A stretch of DNA of 64,000 bases from Augochlora pura. Taxonomy: Eukaryota; Arthropoda; Insecta; Hymenoptera; Halictidae. Every line of letters starts with the position of its first letter. Positions within the stretch are counted from its first letter, which is position 1. The notes beneath the pieces are model-generated. The model saw nothing but the letters and a program-made list of their open reading frames with translations, had not been told where the DNA came from and searched no databases. Positions 22,105 through 32,640 of this stretch are shown piece by piece. The position numbers and the translations under genes are program-made. The stretch is from contig NC_135782.1 in assembly GCF_028453695.1 (NCBI RefSeq), positions 13,944,190 through 14,008,189 of the forward strand, given 5' to 3'.

Positions 22105-23462
22105 TTATGTTATATATGAACTGTTCTGTTCTATAACATTCTTCCATCTCTCAAGAAGCTTCGTTATGCCCTCTTTCCAAAATTGTTGAAGCTTATTTGC
22201 AAAATATTCATCTAGGTGCGTTTTTATTTCGCTTATGGATTTGAAGAGATTTACCACGGAGAGAATTTTTTAAGGAGAGGAACAAGTGACAATCAGATGG
22301 AGCAAGGTCTAGGGAGCTAGGAGGATGAGGTAGAACGTCCCAATCAAACTGAAATAATTTTTGCCTTACGGCCAACGCAACATACGGTCTTGCGTTGTTG
22401 CGATGGAAAACGACGCCTCGTCGGTTCGTCAATTCTGGCCGTTTTTCTGCTATGGCGGCTTTTTAATTGATCCAGTTGATTGCAATATTTGTCAGCATTG
22501 ATCGTATCACCTTGAGGAAGGAGCTCGTAGTACACTACATCTTTCCAGTCCCACCCAATGCACAAAAGAACCTTCTTCGGATGAAGTCCAGGCTTCGCAA
22601 CAGTTGAAGGTCCATTTTCCTTAGACCAAGTACGTTTTCGATGGACAATTTGGTATAAAATCCAAGTCTCGTTTCCAGTGACAAGCCTCTTTCAGAAAGG
22701 ATCCCTTTCGTGTCGCTGAAAAAGCAAATCGTACGTAGAGACGCGGTTCATAAGGCCGGTCTCCGTCAATAGGTGTGGAACCCAAACTTCATTGTCGATT
22801 CGCATATCCCATCTTGATTAAATGCTTATGTACCGTTGTCTTGGGAATATTAGTGGCATTCACTATTTCACACACACTATATCACGGATTTTCAGTGAGC
22901 ACAGTCTTGATAATGTCCGTATCCGTCGTTGCTGGGCGGCCGCTGCGGTCTTCGTTTTTCAACTCGAAATTGCCAGCTCTAAATTTTTTGAAGCTTGACA
23001 TAACCTCGAATCTAGAAATAACCTAAAACCTTGAAATATCTACGACCCAGAAGTACCTAAGATCTTGATTAGCCTTAGAAACTTAGAAGTATCTGAGGTC
23101 TTAAAGTACCTAAAAGCTTGACATAACCTCAAATTTTGAAGTACCTAAAATCTTGAAATAAATGTGACCCCAATATACTTAAGATCTTCAGAAACGTAAG
23201 AAAGCTATAAATATCTGAGATCTCAAAGTACCTAAAAGCTTGACATAACCTCGAACCTAGACATAACCTAAAACCTGAAATATCTACGACTTAGAAGTAC
23301 CTTGTCAACTCTAAATTTTGTAAACTAATTGCGGACGGTCCTAATAGTTGTAGTACCGCTCCTGTAAACGGTGCAAATCTCGTCTGCAGTGTCCTTTGCA
23401 CTTTTGCCTTTTTTAAAGCAATGAAGCATAACATGTCGTAAATGCTTCTTTTGGCTCTCCAT
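22105..23462 (-). pseudogene. Mariner transposase pseudogene, copy 1
   Basis: Start ATG at 23462 gives MESQKKHLRHVMLHCFKKGK and a helix-turn-helix region to TTIRTVRN, then a TAG where mariner has Trp. After the minisatellite insert the frame resumes at KKFRAGNFELKNEDRSGRP. The first catalytic Asp of the usual TGDEKW motif is Asn here (TGNETW). The second is also changed (HRNNARP instead of H-DNARP). The third (DLAPSDCHLF) is intact. Frameshifts also break the middle, and the end reads ERWKNVIEQNSSYIT then stop. This copy cannot encode an active enzyme. Confidence 0.9.
22991..23302 (-). repeat. Minisatellite insert inside mariner, copy 1
   Basis: On the minus strand the insert contains two composite units with AGGTTATGTCAAGCTTTTAG, GTACTTTGAGATCTCAGATA and GATCTTAGGTACTTCTGGG. 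It is flanked by a duplicated TTTAGAG(C/T)TGGCAA-like sequence from the transposase. The other mariner copy carries the same insert (52954-53300). Confidence 0.9.
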
Positions 23463-23625
23463 ATTGAACGGTGCAGAAAAATTTTTGAAAGAGACTGAAG
23501 AAGCTCTGGAACGACTGAAACCGATGCCATAAACGGCTAAAAGATAAGCCTGTATGTTTATATAAACACAGCCACTTAAAGTCACTCATAGAGTGGCGCG
23601 GAAAGAACTTATGGGGTACATGGTA

Positions 23626-24535
23626 TGAAAGTTTCAAGCATTAGCGAGAAAATGACGGCGTTTTTGATTATGCAGTCAGCAGATTTTTTCTTGTAGAATT
23701 AAATGTTGATTTTGTCGGCTGCAAAAGAAGGTACATTGAAATTGATTTAGTTTGTTATTTATTTTAATTATTTCTTTTGATATTCCATCTTTATGTTAAT
23801 ATTATATTTTTATATTGATATTATATTATTTATATTATTGTATTAATTACTTCTTTTCATATTCCTTTTTATATTGAAATTTATTACTTTTGCTATGATT
23901 CTTTCATTATTTACTTTAATTATTTCTTTTTATATGTTTCTTTTGTCATTTTCTATTTTATACGTTTATTCCTTTCTTTATAGAAATTGATGCAATCTTA
24001 TTTATCGTAATCAACTTATTCAACAATGATAAAAAAAAGAAGTTTTTGTATGGATGCTGTTCAGGTTTTGATGACTTTGGAATATATTGTTAAGGGTTCG
24101 AGACTAACCTAACCTCCACTTGCGATATTATATAATTATATATAATTATATAAGTATATGTAACTATATGAGTTTATATAAATATATTCATAATTAAATA
24201 GATTGTTTGCAGATGTTACAAGTCGACTATGGATTCTTTGTATTTGCAACAAAAAGAAGATTGATCAAATTCAAAACGAGAAAAAAATTTCCACTTTGCA
24301 ATTTATTAACATAATTTATAATTAAATATCTACGTAGATTCTCTACTTTGTAATTACAGTAAATAATTTCTATTTTCTACAAAGAATCATAATTTAATTA
24401 TAATTACAGGTTAGGTCTAATTTAGCCATGATTTAAATCTAGGTTAAGTCCTAAGTAACTTTTCTATACATTATTGGTTTCACGAAACACGAAAAATTCT
24501 GAGGTATCCTATCATTTTGTCGTGCAGTGTAAAAG
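23626..24535. other. AT-rich sequence, nothing recognised
   Basis: AT-rich, with weak TATTTATTTTAATTATTTC periodicity (23750-23960) and a short TATATAATTATATAA run near 24130. No gene. Confidence 0.4.
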
Positions 24536-25235
24536 TACTGCATGGGGTTAACGCGTTGAAGCCGACACCAAGTGGAACGTCGCGACAAGCAGAATTAATC
24601 CCAGCTTGTCAGAATCGATGGAAAACAGAATCGCACGAAAGGCGATCCGTCTCGCGACTCTCTCGCCCGACATCTTCATAAGTCACGGCCGCGGCAAAAG
24701 TCCGCGGCCGGGCGATTACTCATTTCATTATCGCGATCCCGAGGCTGGCAGTGTCGGCCCGGCCGCCGGATCGAACGCAGGAGAAAGTCGGTATCGCGAA
24801 GAAAACAGAGCAAACCGATGGGTAATCCCATAATCGGGGCCGCCGCGGAATCAGAAATTTAATCAAGGACTGTCACTCAGAATTACCTCGGTCGTTTAAT
24901 CAACCCGCGCGGATCGGTTACGACAATGGCCTCCCCCCCCCTCTCTCTCTTTCTCTCTCTACACTGCCGAAGAACATTAATTTGTTGCTCCTTTTTGCGT
25001 GAACGACGCGCGCGGAACGCGGTGTCCCGTGGCGGTCTCATGGCCGTGACTCTTATGGGCCAGGTCGGGCCGGGCCGGGCTGCACGGCGGGTTCCAAATC
25101 TCGAAAACGTGGTAATCATTTTTGTTGATAATTTATCGTTTTTATTTTCGAACGATAAATATCGAAGAAAGGAGGAAGGTGATATTTCTGTTCGAAGCTC
25201 CACCATTTTGTCAAGGTTATGTCATGCTCCACCAT
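24536..25235. other. GC-rich island
   Basis: CpG-rich single-copy DNA with a short CT run near 24930-24960. Frames on both strands (75-112 codons) lack recognisable domains. AGCTCCACCATTTTGTCAA, repeated around 25195, 25228 and 25493, links it to the neighbouring minisatellite. Confidence 0.4.
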
Positions 25236-25261
25236 TTTGTCAATTCTTGAAATATTTTGAG

Positions 25262-25640
25262 TAGAGGAAGTATAGAGATTGTACTTTTATTAAGTATAGA
25301 GTGTGTACTTTAATTAAGTATAGAACGTGTAGTTTTATCAAGTATAGAAAGTGTAGTTTTATCAAGTATAGAAAGTGTAGTTTTATCAAGTATAGAAAGT
25401 GTAGTTTTATCAAGTATAGAGAGTGTATTTTTATAAAGTATAGAGAGTGTATTTTTATAAAGTATAGAGAGAGGTATTGCAATTGAATTCGAAGCTCCGC
25501 CATTTTGTCAATGTATGAAATTTCTCGACTAGAAAAAGTATAGGAAGTGTACTTTCATTAAGTATAGAGAGTGTACTTTTGTTAAGTATAGAGAGTGTAC
25601 TTTTGTTAAGCATAGAAAGTATACTTTTACAAAATATAGC
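25262..25640 (+). repeat. 24-bp minisatellite, GTGTAGTTTTATCAAGTATA
   Basis: About 9 tandem units at 25262-25480 and 4 more at 25535-25630. They are regular 24-bp units ending AGA(A/G)A. As 24 is divisible by three, all frames stay open and give false periodic peptides on both strands. Confidence 0.95.
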
Positions 25641-26235
25641 GACAAGTGTTGCAACTAAATTTGCAAAATTTTAAATCATGTTTTTAAAATGATAATTCAT
25701 CATTTTTAAATCAAAATTAATGTTTGCTATCGAAATTGCATCGAACCTTCACAATAATAATTTCGATTTCTCTCCAAATTTTTAATATTCTTGACCAGCG
25801 TGTCTCTGAAACAAAGTAATCGGTGTCCGTCAGAAACCTAATGTCCGTCGCGACCTGAAGTCACCCCGGTGACCATGCGCGCGATGCCGAAGACGTGGCC
25901 GTGATAAATTACCGAGCCCCAAAGTATAACGTTCGCGGCCTAACATCCCGCGATATGGCCGCGTCGCCGCGGGTTTTGCGCGCGTATTTAACGTCGCAAC
26001 GCGGAGAGCCACGCAATCCGTCGGCCGATTAAACCGGAGAATGTTATTTCGCGAATTCAATAAATTACTGCCACGTCGACTAATATCGGGACGCGCCATC
26101 TACACGCGTGACGGACTCAGATCCGATCGTCCTCGAAAATTGCGCGTCGCTTTTGCTTTTCGCAAAAAAGTTCTCGTTTCTTTGTCCGATGGCATGCGGA
26201 CGTCGCAAGGTCGCAGGATCGTGGATCATACTATA
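25641..26235. other. AT-rich then GC-rich single-copy sequence
   Basis: CpG-rich portion at about 25830-26230. No supported gene. Confidence 0.4.
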
Positions 26236-26239
26236 TATT

Positions 26240-26376
26240 TTAGGGTGTCCCATAAGTTTGTTTCTTTTGTTTTGCGATGCGAGATCGAGAGGTGATATTT
26301 GTTGTTTAAGGTTGATTTATTGTGTTACTTATGAACCGTGTTCTGTTCTATTACCTTCTTCTATCTCTCAGGAAGT
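26240..26376. mobile_element. Mariner 3' end fragment
   Basis: Starts TTAGGGTGTCCCATAAGTTT and continues GATATTTGTTGTTTAAGGTT, GATTTATTGTGTTA and CTATCTCTCAGGAAG. This parallels the 3' end of the mariner copies at 22028 and 54282. It stops at the TTAA where another element begins. Confidence 0.85.
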
Positions 26377-26384
26377 CCCATTAA

Positions 26385-26715
26385 CCCTTTCGCTAGGGAC
26401 CGCATTACCGAGTAGTTGACAATGAGGCACGGAATGCAACGAAGTTGAAGTCAATGATATTTATTGTATTTGGTGATATCACTTTACTTTCTAAAATATA
26501 AAAGTTTATAATCATAATTTATAATCATTTTTGTTTATAATCATTAACAAAAAAGCTCTAATTTTGTGGCGACTACCTCCGACATTTACAGCAGATGGAT
26601 TCCATTCTCAAAAGCTACCTAAAACCTACTCCGTTTCTGTATATTCGCCGAAACCGTCGTTTTGCCCTTATCTAAGGCAAATTCCGCTGGAAAACCTTAC
26701 TGGCGCATCCTAATA
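26385..26715. mobile_element. TTAA-type element end plus dispersed GTGGCGACTACC segment
   Basis: CCCTTTCGCTAGGG follows TTAA (26381-26384), a left end like the CCCTTTCG family. The matching right end was not found. The second half (26568-26712) is a dispersed segment shared with 31343-31500 and 34077-34260. Landmarks are GTGGCGACTACCTCCGACAT, CGTTTTGCCCTTATCTA and CTTACTG(G/A)CGC(A/G)TCCTA. Confidence 0.6.
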
Positions 26716-27750
26716 CATTTATTAATATACTAATTTGTTAGATAGACTAAGGGATGTCGCTATTAGATCAATTCCATATTCCTACATCAACCTAACTAAA
26801 TTCTAACCTAAAATCTGTCGACGGCTATTGTGCAGTATATTAATTACATCAATGAACAGGACTGCCAGCACATCAATTAATTTACTAATGCACTAATTAC
26901 ATCAGGAGATTTCGCGGTTAGATCAATTATATATTTCTGCATCAATTTAATCCAATTCTAACCTAAAGTCTATCGCTTCTATATTAATTACGACGATGGA
27001 TGTAATTACTAATACATTTATTATATATTAATATACTAATGTGTTAGGTACACTAAGGAAGCTCGCTTTTAGGTCAATTACATGCATCTGTATCAATTTA
27101 ACCCCATTCTAACCTAAAATCTATCGCATACGTATTAGTAACATCGACGTACAAAGCTACTAACACATTTATCAACACACTAATCTACTAGCCACTCCCA
27201 GAAATATCATTAAATCAATTCCTTATTCCTACATCAGCCTAACCAAATTCTAACCTAAAACCGATCAATAGCTATGGCACAAAATGTTAATTACATCAAT
27301 GGACAGAGTTATTAACACATCTATTAATACACTAATATACTAGTTACATCAAGTGATTTCGCTACTAGATCAATTATATGTTTCTGCATCAATTTAATCC
27401 ATTTCTAACCTAAAATCTATCGCTTGTGTATTAATTATAACGGTGGATAAAGTTACTAATACATTTATTAATATACTAATTTGTTAGCTACACTAAGGGA
27501 TATCGCTTTTAGGTCAGTTACATGCTTCTGCATCAATTTAACCCCATTCTAACCTAAAATCTCTCGCATACGTATTAGTAACATCGACGTACAAAGCTAC
27601 TAACACATTTATCAACACACTAATCTACTAGCCACTCCAACAAATATCATTATTAATATTAATACAATTAATATTATTAATATTGAATCAATTCCATATT
27701 CCTACATCAACCTAACCGAATTCTAACCTAAAACCCACCAAATCTCCATC
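26716..27750 (+). repeat. Higher-order tandem repeat, about 150-bp unit
   Basis: About seven units of ACATTTATTAATATACTAAT, a short TTAG(A/G)TCAATT stretch, TGCATCAATTTAA, ATTCTAACCTAAAATCTATC and ATTAATTAC. Two-unit blocks (26980-27220 and 27430-27650) are more alike than adjacent units, showing a higher-order period of about 450 bp. Confidence 0.85.
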
Positions 27751-28585
27751 ATATTCATCTCTCCCTATCATACCACGCGAACCGGCAGAACAAATATAAC
27801 CTAACAGCGAACAATCGGCCGCGGAAATGCTTTCGCGGATAAAATCCGTCCAAGTAACCGGCTACAGTCAGCGCCGAAAGTAAAACTTTGGTAACGAGGA
27901 TGCCCCTTCCCCGCACCTCACCGCCCATCCTCGTTACCACCATGCCTCAATTACCAACTATCCTCCTCTGCCTATATAGCAATAACTCGGAAGAAAACGA
28001 AGTTCCTCCGCGGTTCCGTCTTGTTACGGTAGAATTACTGGTTGATCCTTCGTGTTCGACCATTATGCGAATACGATGGTGAACGGACGGGAGTTAAGGG
28101 AGTGGGGGGAGAGGAGGAAGCAGAGGGGGAAGGTCNNNNNNNNNNNNNNNNNNNNNNNNNNNNNNNNNNNNNNNNNNNNNNNNNNNNNNNNNNNNNNNNN
28201 NNNNNNNNNNNNNNNNNNNNNNNNNNNNNNNNNNNGCAGAGAGAGAGAAGTAGCGGGGACTCGACCGCGTTCGCAAAGGTTCGGTCGGGGACACTCTACG
28301 GAGTCGAGGGCCTGCGCCTTTGACTGGTCGTTGTAATACAACGGCAATTAGCAGTAAACCCAGCCCAACCCTGGCCTACGGCTTTTACCCCCTCCCCTCC
28401 ACGCACCCGCGCATTTTCGTAGTGTTTGCGCCGCCTCGTCGACAGCGACATACGAAGAGGTTTAAGCCTTGTTTAACTCGGCGATACGCAATTAGAAATT
28501 TCCCTCGTGGCCGACACGCACCGAATTATTCCGACGGTTTCCGATCGCTAACCTCCGGCTATCCATTTTTGTAAAAAGCTGACAG
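27751..28585. other. GC-rich island interrupted by assembly gap
   Basis: CpG-rich single-copy DNA around the 100-N gap. Purine-rich (GAGAGG, GCAGAGAGAGAGAAG) edges suggest a GA microsatellite at the gap. Frames crossing the Ns are artefacts. Confidence 0.4.
28136..28235. other. Assembly gap, 100 N
   Basis: Placeholder gap with purine-rich edges on both sides. Confidence 0.99.
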
Positions 28586-28589
28586 ATTT

Positions 28590-28785
28590 GTAATTTTCTG
28601 TTGCACTGTTTTCGTTGAAAACTAGTGGGATTTGCTATAGTGTGTGCGGAATTAGTGACAGTTTTATATTACGCGATAGAGGGTTTTACCAATAATTGTA
28701 ATTTTCTTCTGCGTTGTTTTGTTGGAAATCTATGGGAATTTGCTATAGTGTGTGCGGAATTAGTGACAGTTTTATAGGGCTTTTT
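28590..28785 (+). repeat. Tandem duplication, about 110-bp period
   Basis: TTTGCTATAGTGTGTGCGGA and ATTAGTGACAGTTTTATA occur twice (about 28630 and 28740) with matching upstream TGTAATTTTCT. The rest to 29238 is AT-rich with nothing recognised. Confidence 0.85.
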
Positions 28786-29242
28786 TAAAGTTTGGAGACG
28801 AAATTTTCCTGAAATGTTCGGTTTATTTTGTGATAGAGGGTTTTACTATAGTTATTTCACTTTAATTTACAATTTAAAATTAACTTAATAATGTCTTTTT
28901 ATAATTGGGATGTTTATGGTAGTTACTTCTGTAAATTAGGTTATGTTAGTCCAGTTTGCGTCGTGCAATTTTCCTAATTATTTATTGTATTTTGTACAGA
29001 CCTTTTTTATTTCAATTAGCAGGGTCTATTCTATCGTAGTAATTTTTATAAAAATTATTTAATTGTTACATATAACTTTTTGAAAATATGTCAAGATCTA
29101 ATAATTTTTTTGCTATGGTACACTAATCATTTTTCTCGTAGAATGAACGCAAGATTCGATCTGTCTAAAAAACGTATTTTTATTTAAAGAAATGATGCAA
29201 TTATTAATTGCACATGCACTGTTGCATCTAAACAAAATTTAA

Positions 29243-29490
29243 CCCTTTGCACTCGAATGGTGACTCTGAGGCACCACTAAAATTATTCTATATTCTATTG
29301 CGTTCGATAATAATTTTTATATTAATAAAGTTGAGATTTAAAGAAATTGTTGAGTAGTGAAATTGTTGCTATAAATCGCAAGAATCAATTTCGTAGGCGT
29401 AAAAGTGCACTTTATTGTACAGAATAGAAACACTATGAGCCAGGAGAATTATTTCATATTTTTAGATAAGATGGCTTCAAGTGCGAAGGG
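29243..29490. mobile_element. TTAA-type MITE, 248 bp (CCCTTTGCACTCG ends)
   Basis: The left end CCCTTTGCACTCGAATGG and the right end, reversed, CCCTTCGCACTTGAAGCC both abut TTAA (29239-29242, 29491-29494). Same family as 49915-50156 and the end at 31575. Non-coding. Confidence 0.9.
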
Positions 29491-30194
29491 TTAAAGGCCT
29501 ACGAGATGTAGTGCTCTTCGAAACATTTATTTCTTTTCTGTGACATATTTTTATAAATGCAATAATAACGGAGCTATGACTTGAAACAATTGCGTGCACC
29601 ACCCTGTATATATACAGGGCGTTCCAAAATTATGTGCACTCCGGGAAATGGGGGGTTCCTGAGGCCATTTCAAGTAACCTTTTCCTTTGCCAAAATGCAA
29701 TCCGCGGCTTCGTTAACGAGTTATTATCTATTAAGCCCGTCTTGGTGACAGGAGCCACGGCCACGTATCGCCTCTGAGCCGCGTTCGATCATCAAATAAG
29801 AATTTCATGAATTTCACAAATATTATTAATGAAAAACTTACCAATTCAGTTTAAATGTTGTAATCTAGAAGATGTAATCCACTTATGAGGAACGGCACAG
29901 ATTACACTAACTGTCACTTTCACTGCACTATTATTCAACACTGATCACGAATTATTCAACAATTAACAATTGTCCGAAGTTTCCAGCGATATTTTGTGTG
30001 GCCCTGAAAATGGCAGAATAAATTTAAATTCGGTGCTCGAAATGTCCACCGTTCATTTCGAGACACCATTCCGACGGCACAGATTAGACTAACTGTCACT
30101 TTCACTCTCACTTTCACTTTCACTCCACTATTATCCAACACTGATCACGAATTATTCAACAATTAACACTTGTCCGAAGTTTCGTCACAGCTTC

Positions 30195-30290
30195 GACACT
30201 TTCCGCTTCAATTGTTTCGAAATTTATTTCGGTGCTGCCACGTGTCGCTGTGCGGAAAAATTTTGAAACAATTGAAGCGGAAAGCGTCGC
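30195..30290. repeat. Inner hairpin of foldback element
   Basis: CTTTCCGCTTCAATTGTTTC on one side and its reverse complement GAAACAATTGAAGCGGAAAG on the other, about 50 bp apart. It sits near the left edge of the element's centre. Confidence 0.85.
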
Positions 30291-30455
30291 GCGTCGTCTG
30301 TCCAGAAACAATTGAACTCTGAAATAATTGGCGGCGACCTGACGACGTGCACGTGCACGGGTCGCCACAGCTGTGTGAACATCGTAGTCAGTTTCAGGTC
30401 AGTCAAGGTCAGTTTCGTTCGAGATTTCGTTGATACAACATCTCGGTTCTTTAAA

Positions 30456-30674
30456 ATGTACACGCCGCAAGAACAGATCAAAATAATGTGGGTGTATGCG
30501 CAGCTCGATGGAGACTCCTGTGCTACAGCAAGGAAATTGCAAGAAGGCAAGTACCCTTCCGAACGAGATAGTGTCTCGACATGGACGGTAGACATTTCGA
30601 GCACCGAATTTAAATTTAATCGGCCATTTTCAGGGCCACACAAAATATCGCTGGAAACTTCGGACATGTGTTAA
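30456..30674 (+). pseudogene. Possible transposase N-terminal HTH remnant
   Basis: From the ATG at 30456 the frame reads MYTPQEQIKIMWVYAQLDGD, then SCATARKLQEGKYPSERDSV. This resembles the N-terminal helix-turn-helix (DUF4817-like) that begins many arthropod DNA transposases. Around 43 residues look protein-like. The frame then runs into the element's internal repeat and stops. I infer that the foldback derives from an autonomous element whose coding part was deleted. No catalytic motif is present, and the assignment rests on general resemblance only. Confidence 0.4.
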
Positions 30675-31295
30675 TTGTTGAATAATTCGTGGTCAGTGTT
30701 GGATAATAGTGGAGAGAAAGTAAAAGTGACTGTTAGTCTAATTTGTGCCGTCGGAATGGTGTCTCGAAATGAACGGTGGACATTACATTCGAGCACCGAA
30801 TTTAAATTTAATCGGCCCTTTTCAGGGCCACACAAAATATCGCTGGAAACTTCAGACATGTGTTAATTGTTGAATAATTCGTGATCAGTGTTGAATAATA
30901 GTGCAGCGAAAGTGAAAGTGACAGTTAGTGTAATCTGCGCCGTTCCTCATAAGTATATTACATCTTCTAGATTACAACATTTAAACTGAATTGGTAAGTT
31001 TTTCATTAATAATATTTGTGAAATTCATGAAATTCTTATTTAATGATCGAACGCGGCTGAGAGGCGATACGTGGCCGTGGCTCCTGTCACCAAGACGGGC
31101 TTGAGTCGTCCCTGAGTCGTTCCTGCTCGCGTGCGCAGCAGCGCGAAAACTCGTCTGTGTGCAGCCAACTTTAATAGTTAATAACTCGTTAACGAAGCCG
31201 CGGATTGCATTTCGGCAAAGGAAAAGGTTACTTGAAATGGCCTCAGGAACCCCCCATTTCCCGGAGTGCACATAGTTTTGGAACGCCCTGTATAT

Positions 31296-31575
31296 AAATA
31301 TATAAACAAAAAATATAATATATAAATAATTATAAATAGCTTGTGGCGACTACCTTCTCCCATCCTCAAAAGCTACCTAAAACTATCCCAGTTTCTATAT
31401 ATACGCCGAAACCGTCGTTTTGCCCTTATCTAAGGCAAATTCCGCTAGAAAACCTTACTGACGTGTCCTATGCAATTCAATACGCATAGAACGAATTTTG
31501 TTATATAAAATTGAAATACCAAAAGCCAAAAAGTTATTTTCGACTTGCAGTTGAAATGGCTCCGAGTGCAAAGGG
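31296..31575. mobile_element. TTAA-type element right end with dispersed segment
   Basis: The right end CCGAGTGCAAAGGG abuts TTAA (31576-31579), matching the CCCTTTGCACTCG family. Upstream, 31343-31500 is the dispersed GTGGCGACTACC...CTTACTGACG segment. The left terminus is not identifiable; it may be lost at the foldback junction. Confidence 0.65.
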
Positions 31576-31579
31576 TTAA

Positions 31580-32430
31580 AAGCTTGCCACAATTTCTACA
31601 CCAAAAGACGCCTAATCTCTGTCCGCCATCTTCTCGCCATCAAGTACATTTTCCTGAATCTCATATCGGTCAGAAAATGCGTCCATACAGAATTCACTGT
31701 ACCAAATTCATCTGTTTATATAAAAGTGTGGAGAATTCCTTTCACAAAGGATGTTCACTTTGCGCGAGAAATAAGGCGTTTAAACAGCGACAGCGCATTT
31801 TATCGCAGTCTCGATCGAAATCAAGGATCGCGGGAGCTTATAAGGGGTGAACCTGGTGAGCCGCCTCTGGTGGCAGGGAGAAGGAGGAGGGTGTATCAGG
31901 CGACGGGACCGAGCACCCGGGGTCTCCGTCGTCAAGAAATAAATCCGTCGGCTAACGACCTATTATGCGCGGCATTATGAGCGATTAACACGTCGGCCCG
32001 CCCGCAAAAATCCGGCCGGCCGTCTTTTTTTTTTTTGTTGCCCGCGGCCATAGGACGACGTTAGAATAAGAAGCGGCGTCGCGCGGCCCTAACAGCTATG
32101 AAATTAAATGAAAATTAACCCTGTTCTCCTTCCTCTTCCGCTTCCTCCCTCTCTCCCTCTCTTTCTCTCTCTTTCTCTTTCTCTGTATTTCTCGGCTCCA
32201 CTGTCCCGCCATTTTTCCGTCTGTCTTCCCTATCGAGATTCGCCCGGGAATTACGTTATTAGAGGAGCGCAGAGTTTCCAAGCCGTTGAAATCTCAACGA
32301 GGCAATTAGAGCCCGCGGGGCAAATTATTTATCGCGGCACTTCTTCCACGTCATTGATCATCCATCGTCGATCATTTCTGTCCTTTGTGCAATCCGTTAG
32401 GCTCGAAATCTTTGCTGTTTTAATATAAAA
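31580..32430. other. Single-copy sequence, GC-rich with CT-rich run
   Basis: A pyrimidine-rich run at 32128-32192 and a poly-T near 32026. No gene supported; open frames at 31545-31980 show no domain. Confidence 0.4.
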
Positions 32431-32640
32431 TAATAAAAGATAGTGTAATGTTTAATATGAAATAACGTTTTATATTTAGTATAAAATAACGTTTAATGTT
32501 TCATATAAAATAACGTTTAATATCTGATGTAAAATAACGTTTAATATTTAGTATAAAATAACGTTTAATATCTAACATAAAATAACGTGTAATATTTAAT
32601 ATAAAATAATGTTTAATGTTTAATATAAAATATGGCGCTT
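32430..32640 (+). repeat. 26-bp minisatellite, ATAAAATAACGTTTAATATT
   Basis: About eight tandem units of roughly 22-27 bp, regular at first and then degenerate. Confidence 0.95.

Larger units (their letters stand above)
22028..23623 (-). mobile_element. Mariner transposon with internal minisatellite insert, copy 1
   Basis: The 3' terminus (left edge) reads TTAGGTTGTCCCATAAGTTT after a TA. The 5' terminus (right edge) is diverged (ATAAGTTCTTTCCGCGCCAC, read inward). Transposase coding lies on the minus strand. At 22991-23302 about 312 bp of AGGTTATGTCAAG-type minisatellite interrupts the gene. A second copy at 52606-54282 has the same insert at the same codon. Element length is therefore about 1.6 kb rather than the usual 1.3 kb. 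TIRs and protein resemble the mellifera/cecropia side of the mariner family; the subfamily is not certain. Confidence 0.9.
29611..31292. mobile_element. Large foldback DNA element, about 1.68 kb
   Basis: Termini TACAGGGCGTTCCAAAA and its inverse bound two long arms, 29611-30182 and 30655-31292, which match almost throughout. The right arm has about 70 bp (near 31095-31165) that is absent from the left. Both ends lie in TATATA, giving a probable TA target. Each arm also contains an internal direct duplication of a CACTGATCACGAATTATTCA segment, about 194 bp apart. The centre (30183-30654) holds an inner hairpin and a short transposase-like N-terminus. A CACCCTGTATA just left, at 29599-29610, may be the end of a related element. 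Superfamily is unassigned. Confidence 0.85.

Noticed and set aside
25262..25640. CRISPR-like regular repeats
   Set aside because: Units are contiguous 24-bp tandem repeats with no unique spacers; the window is eukaryotic.
28042..28347. Frames of about 94 codons across the second gap
   Set aside because: Frames are open only because N codons are read as X.
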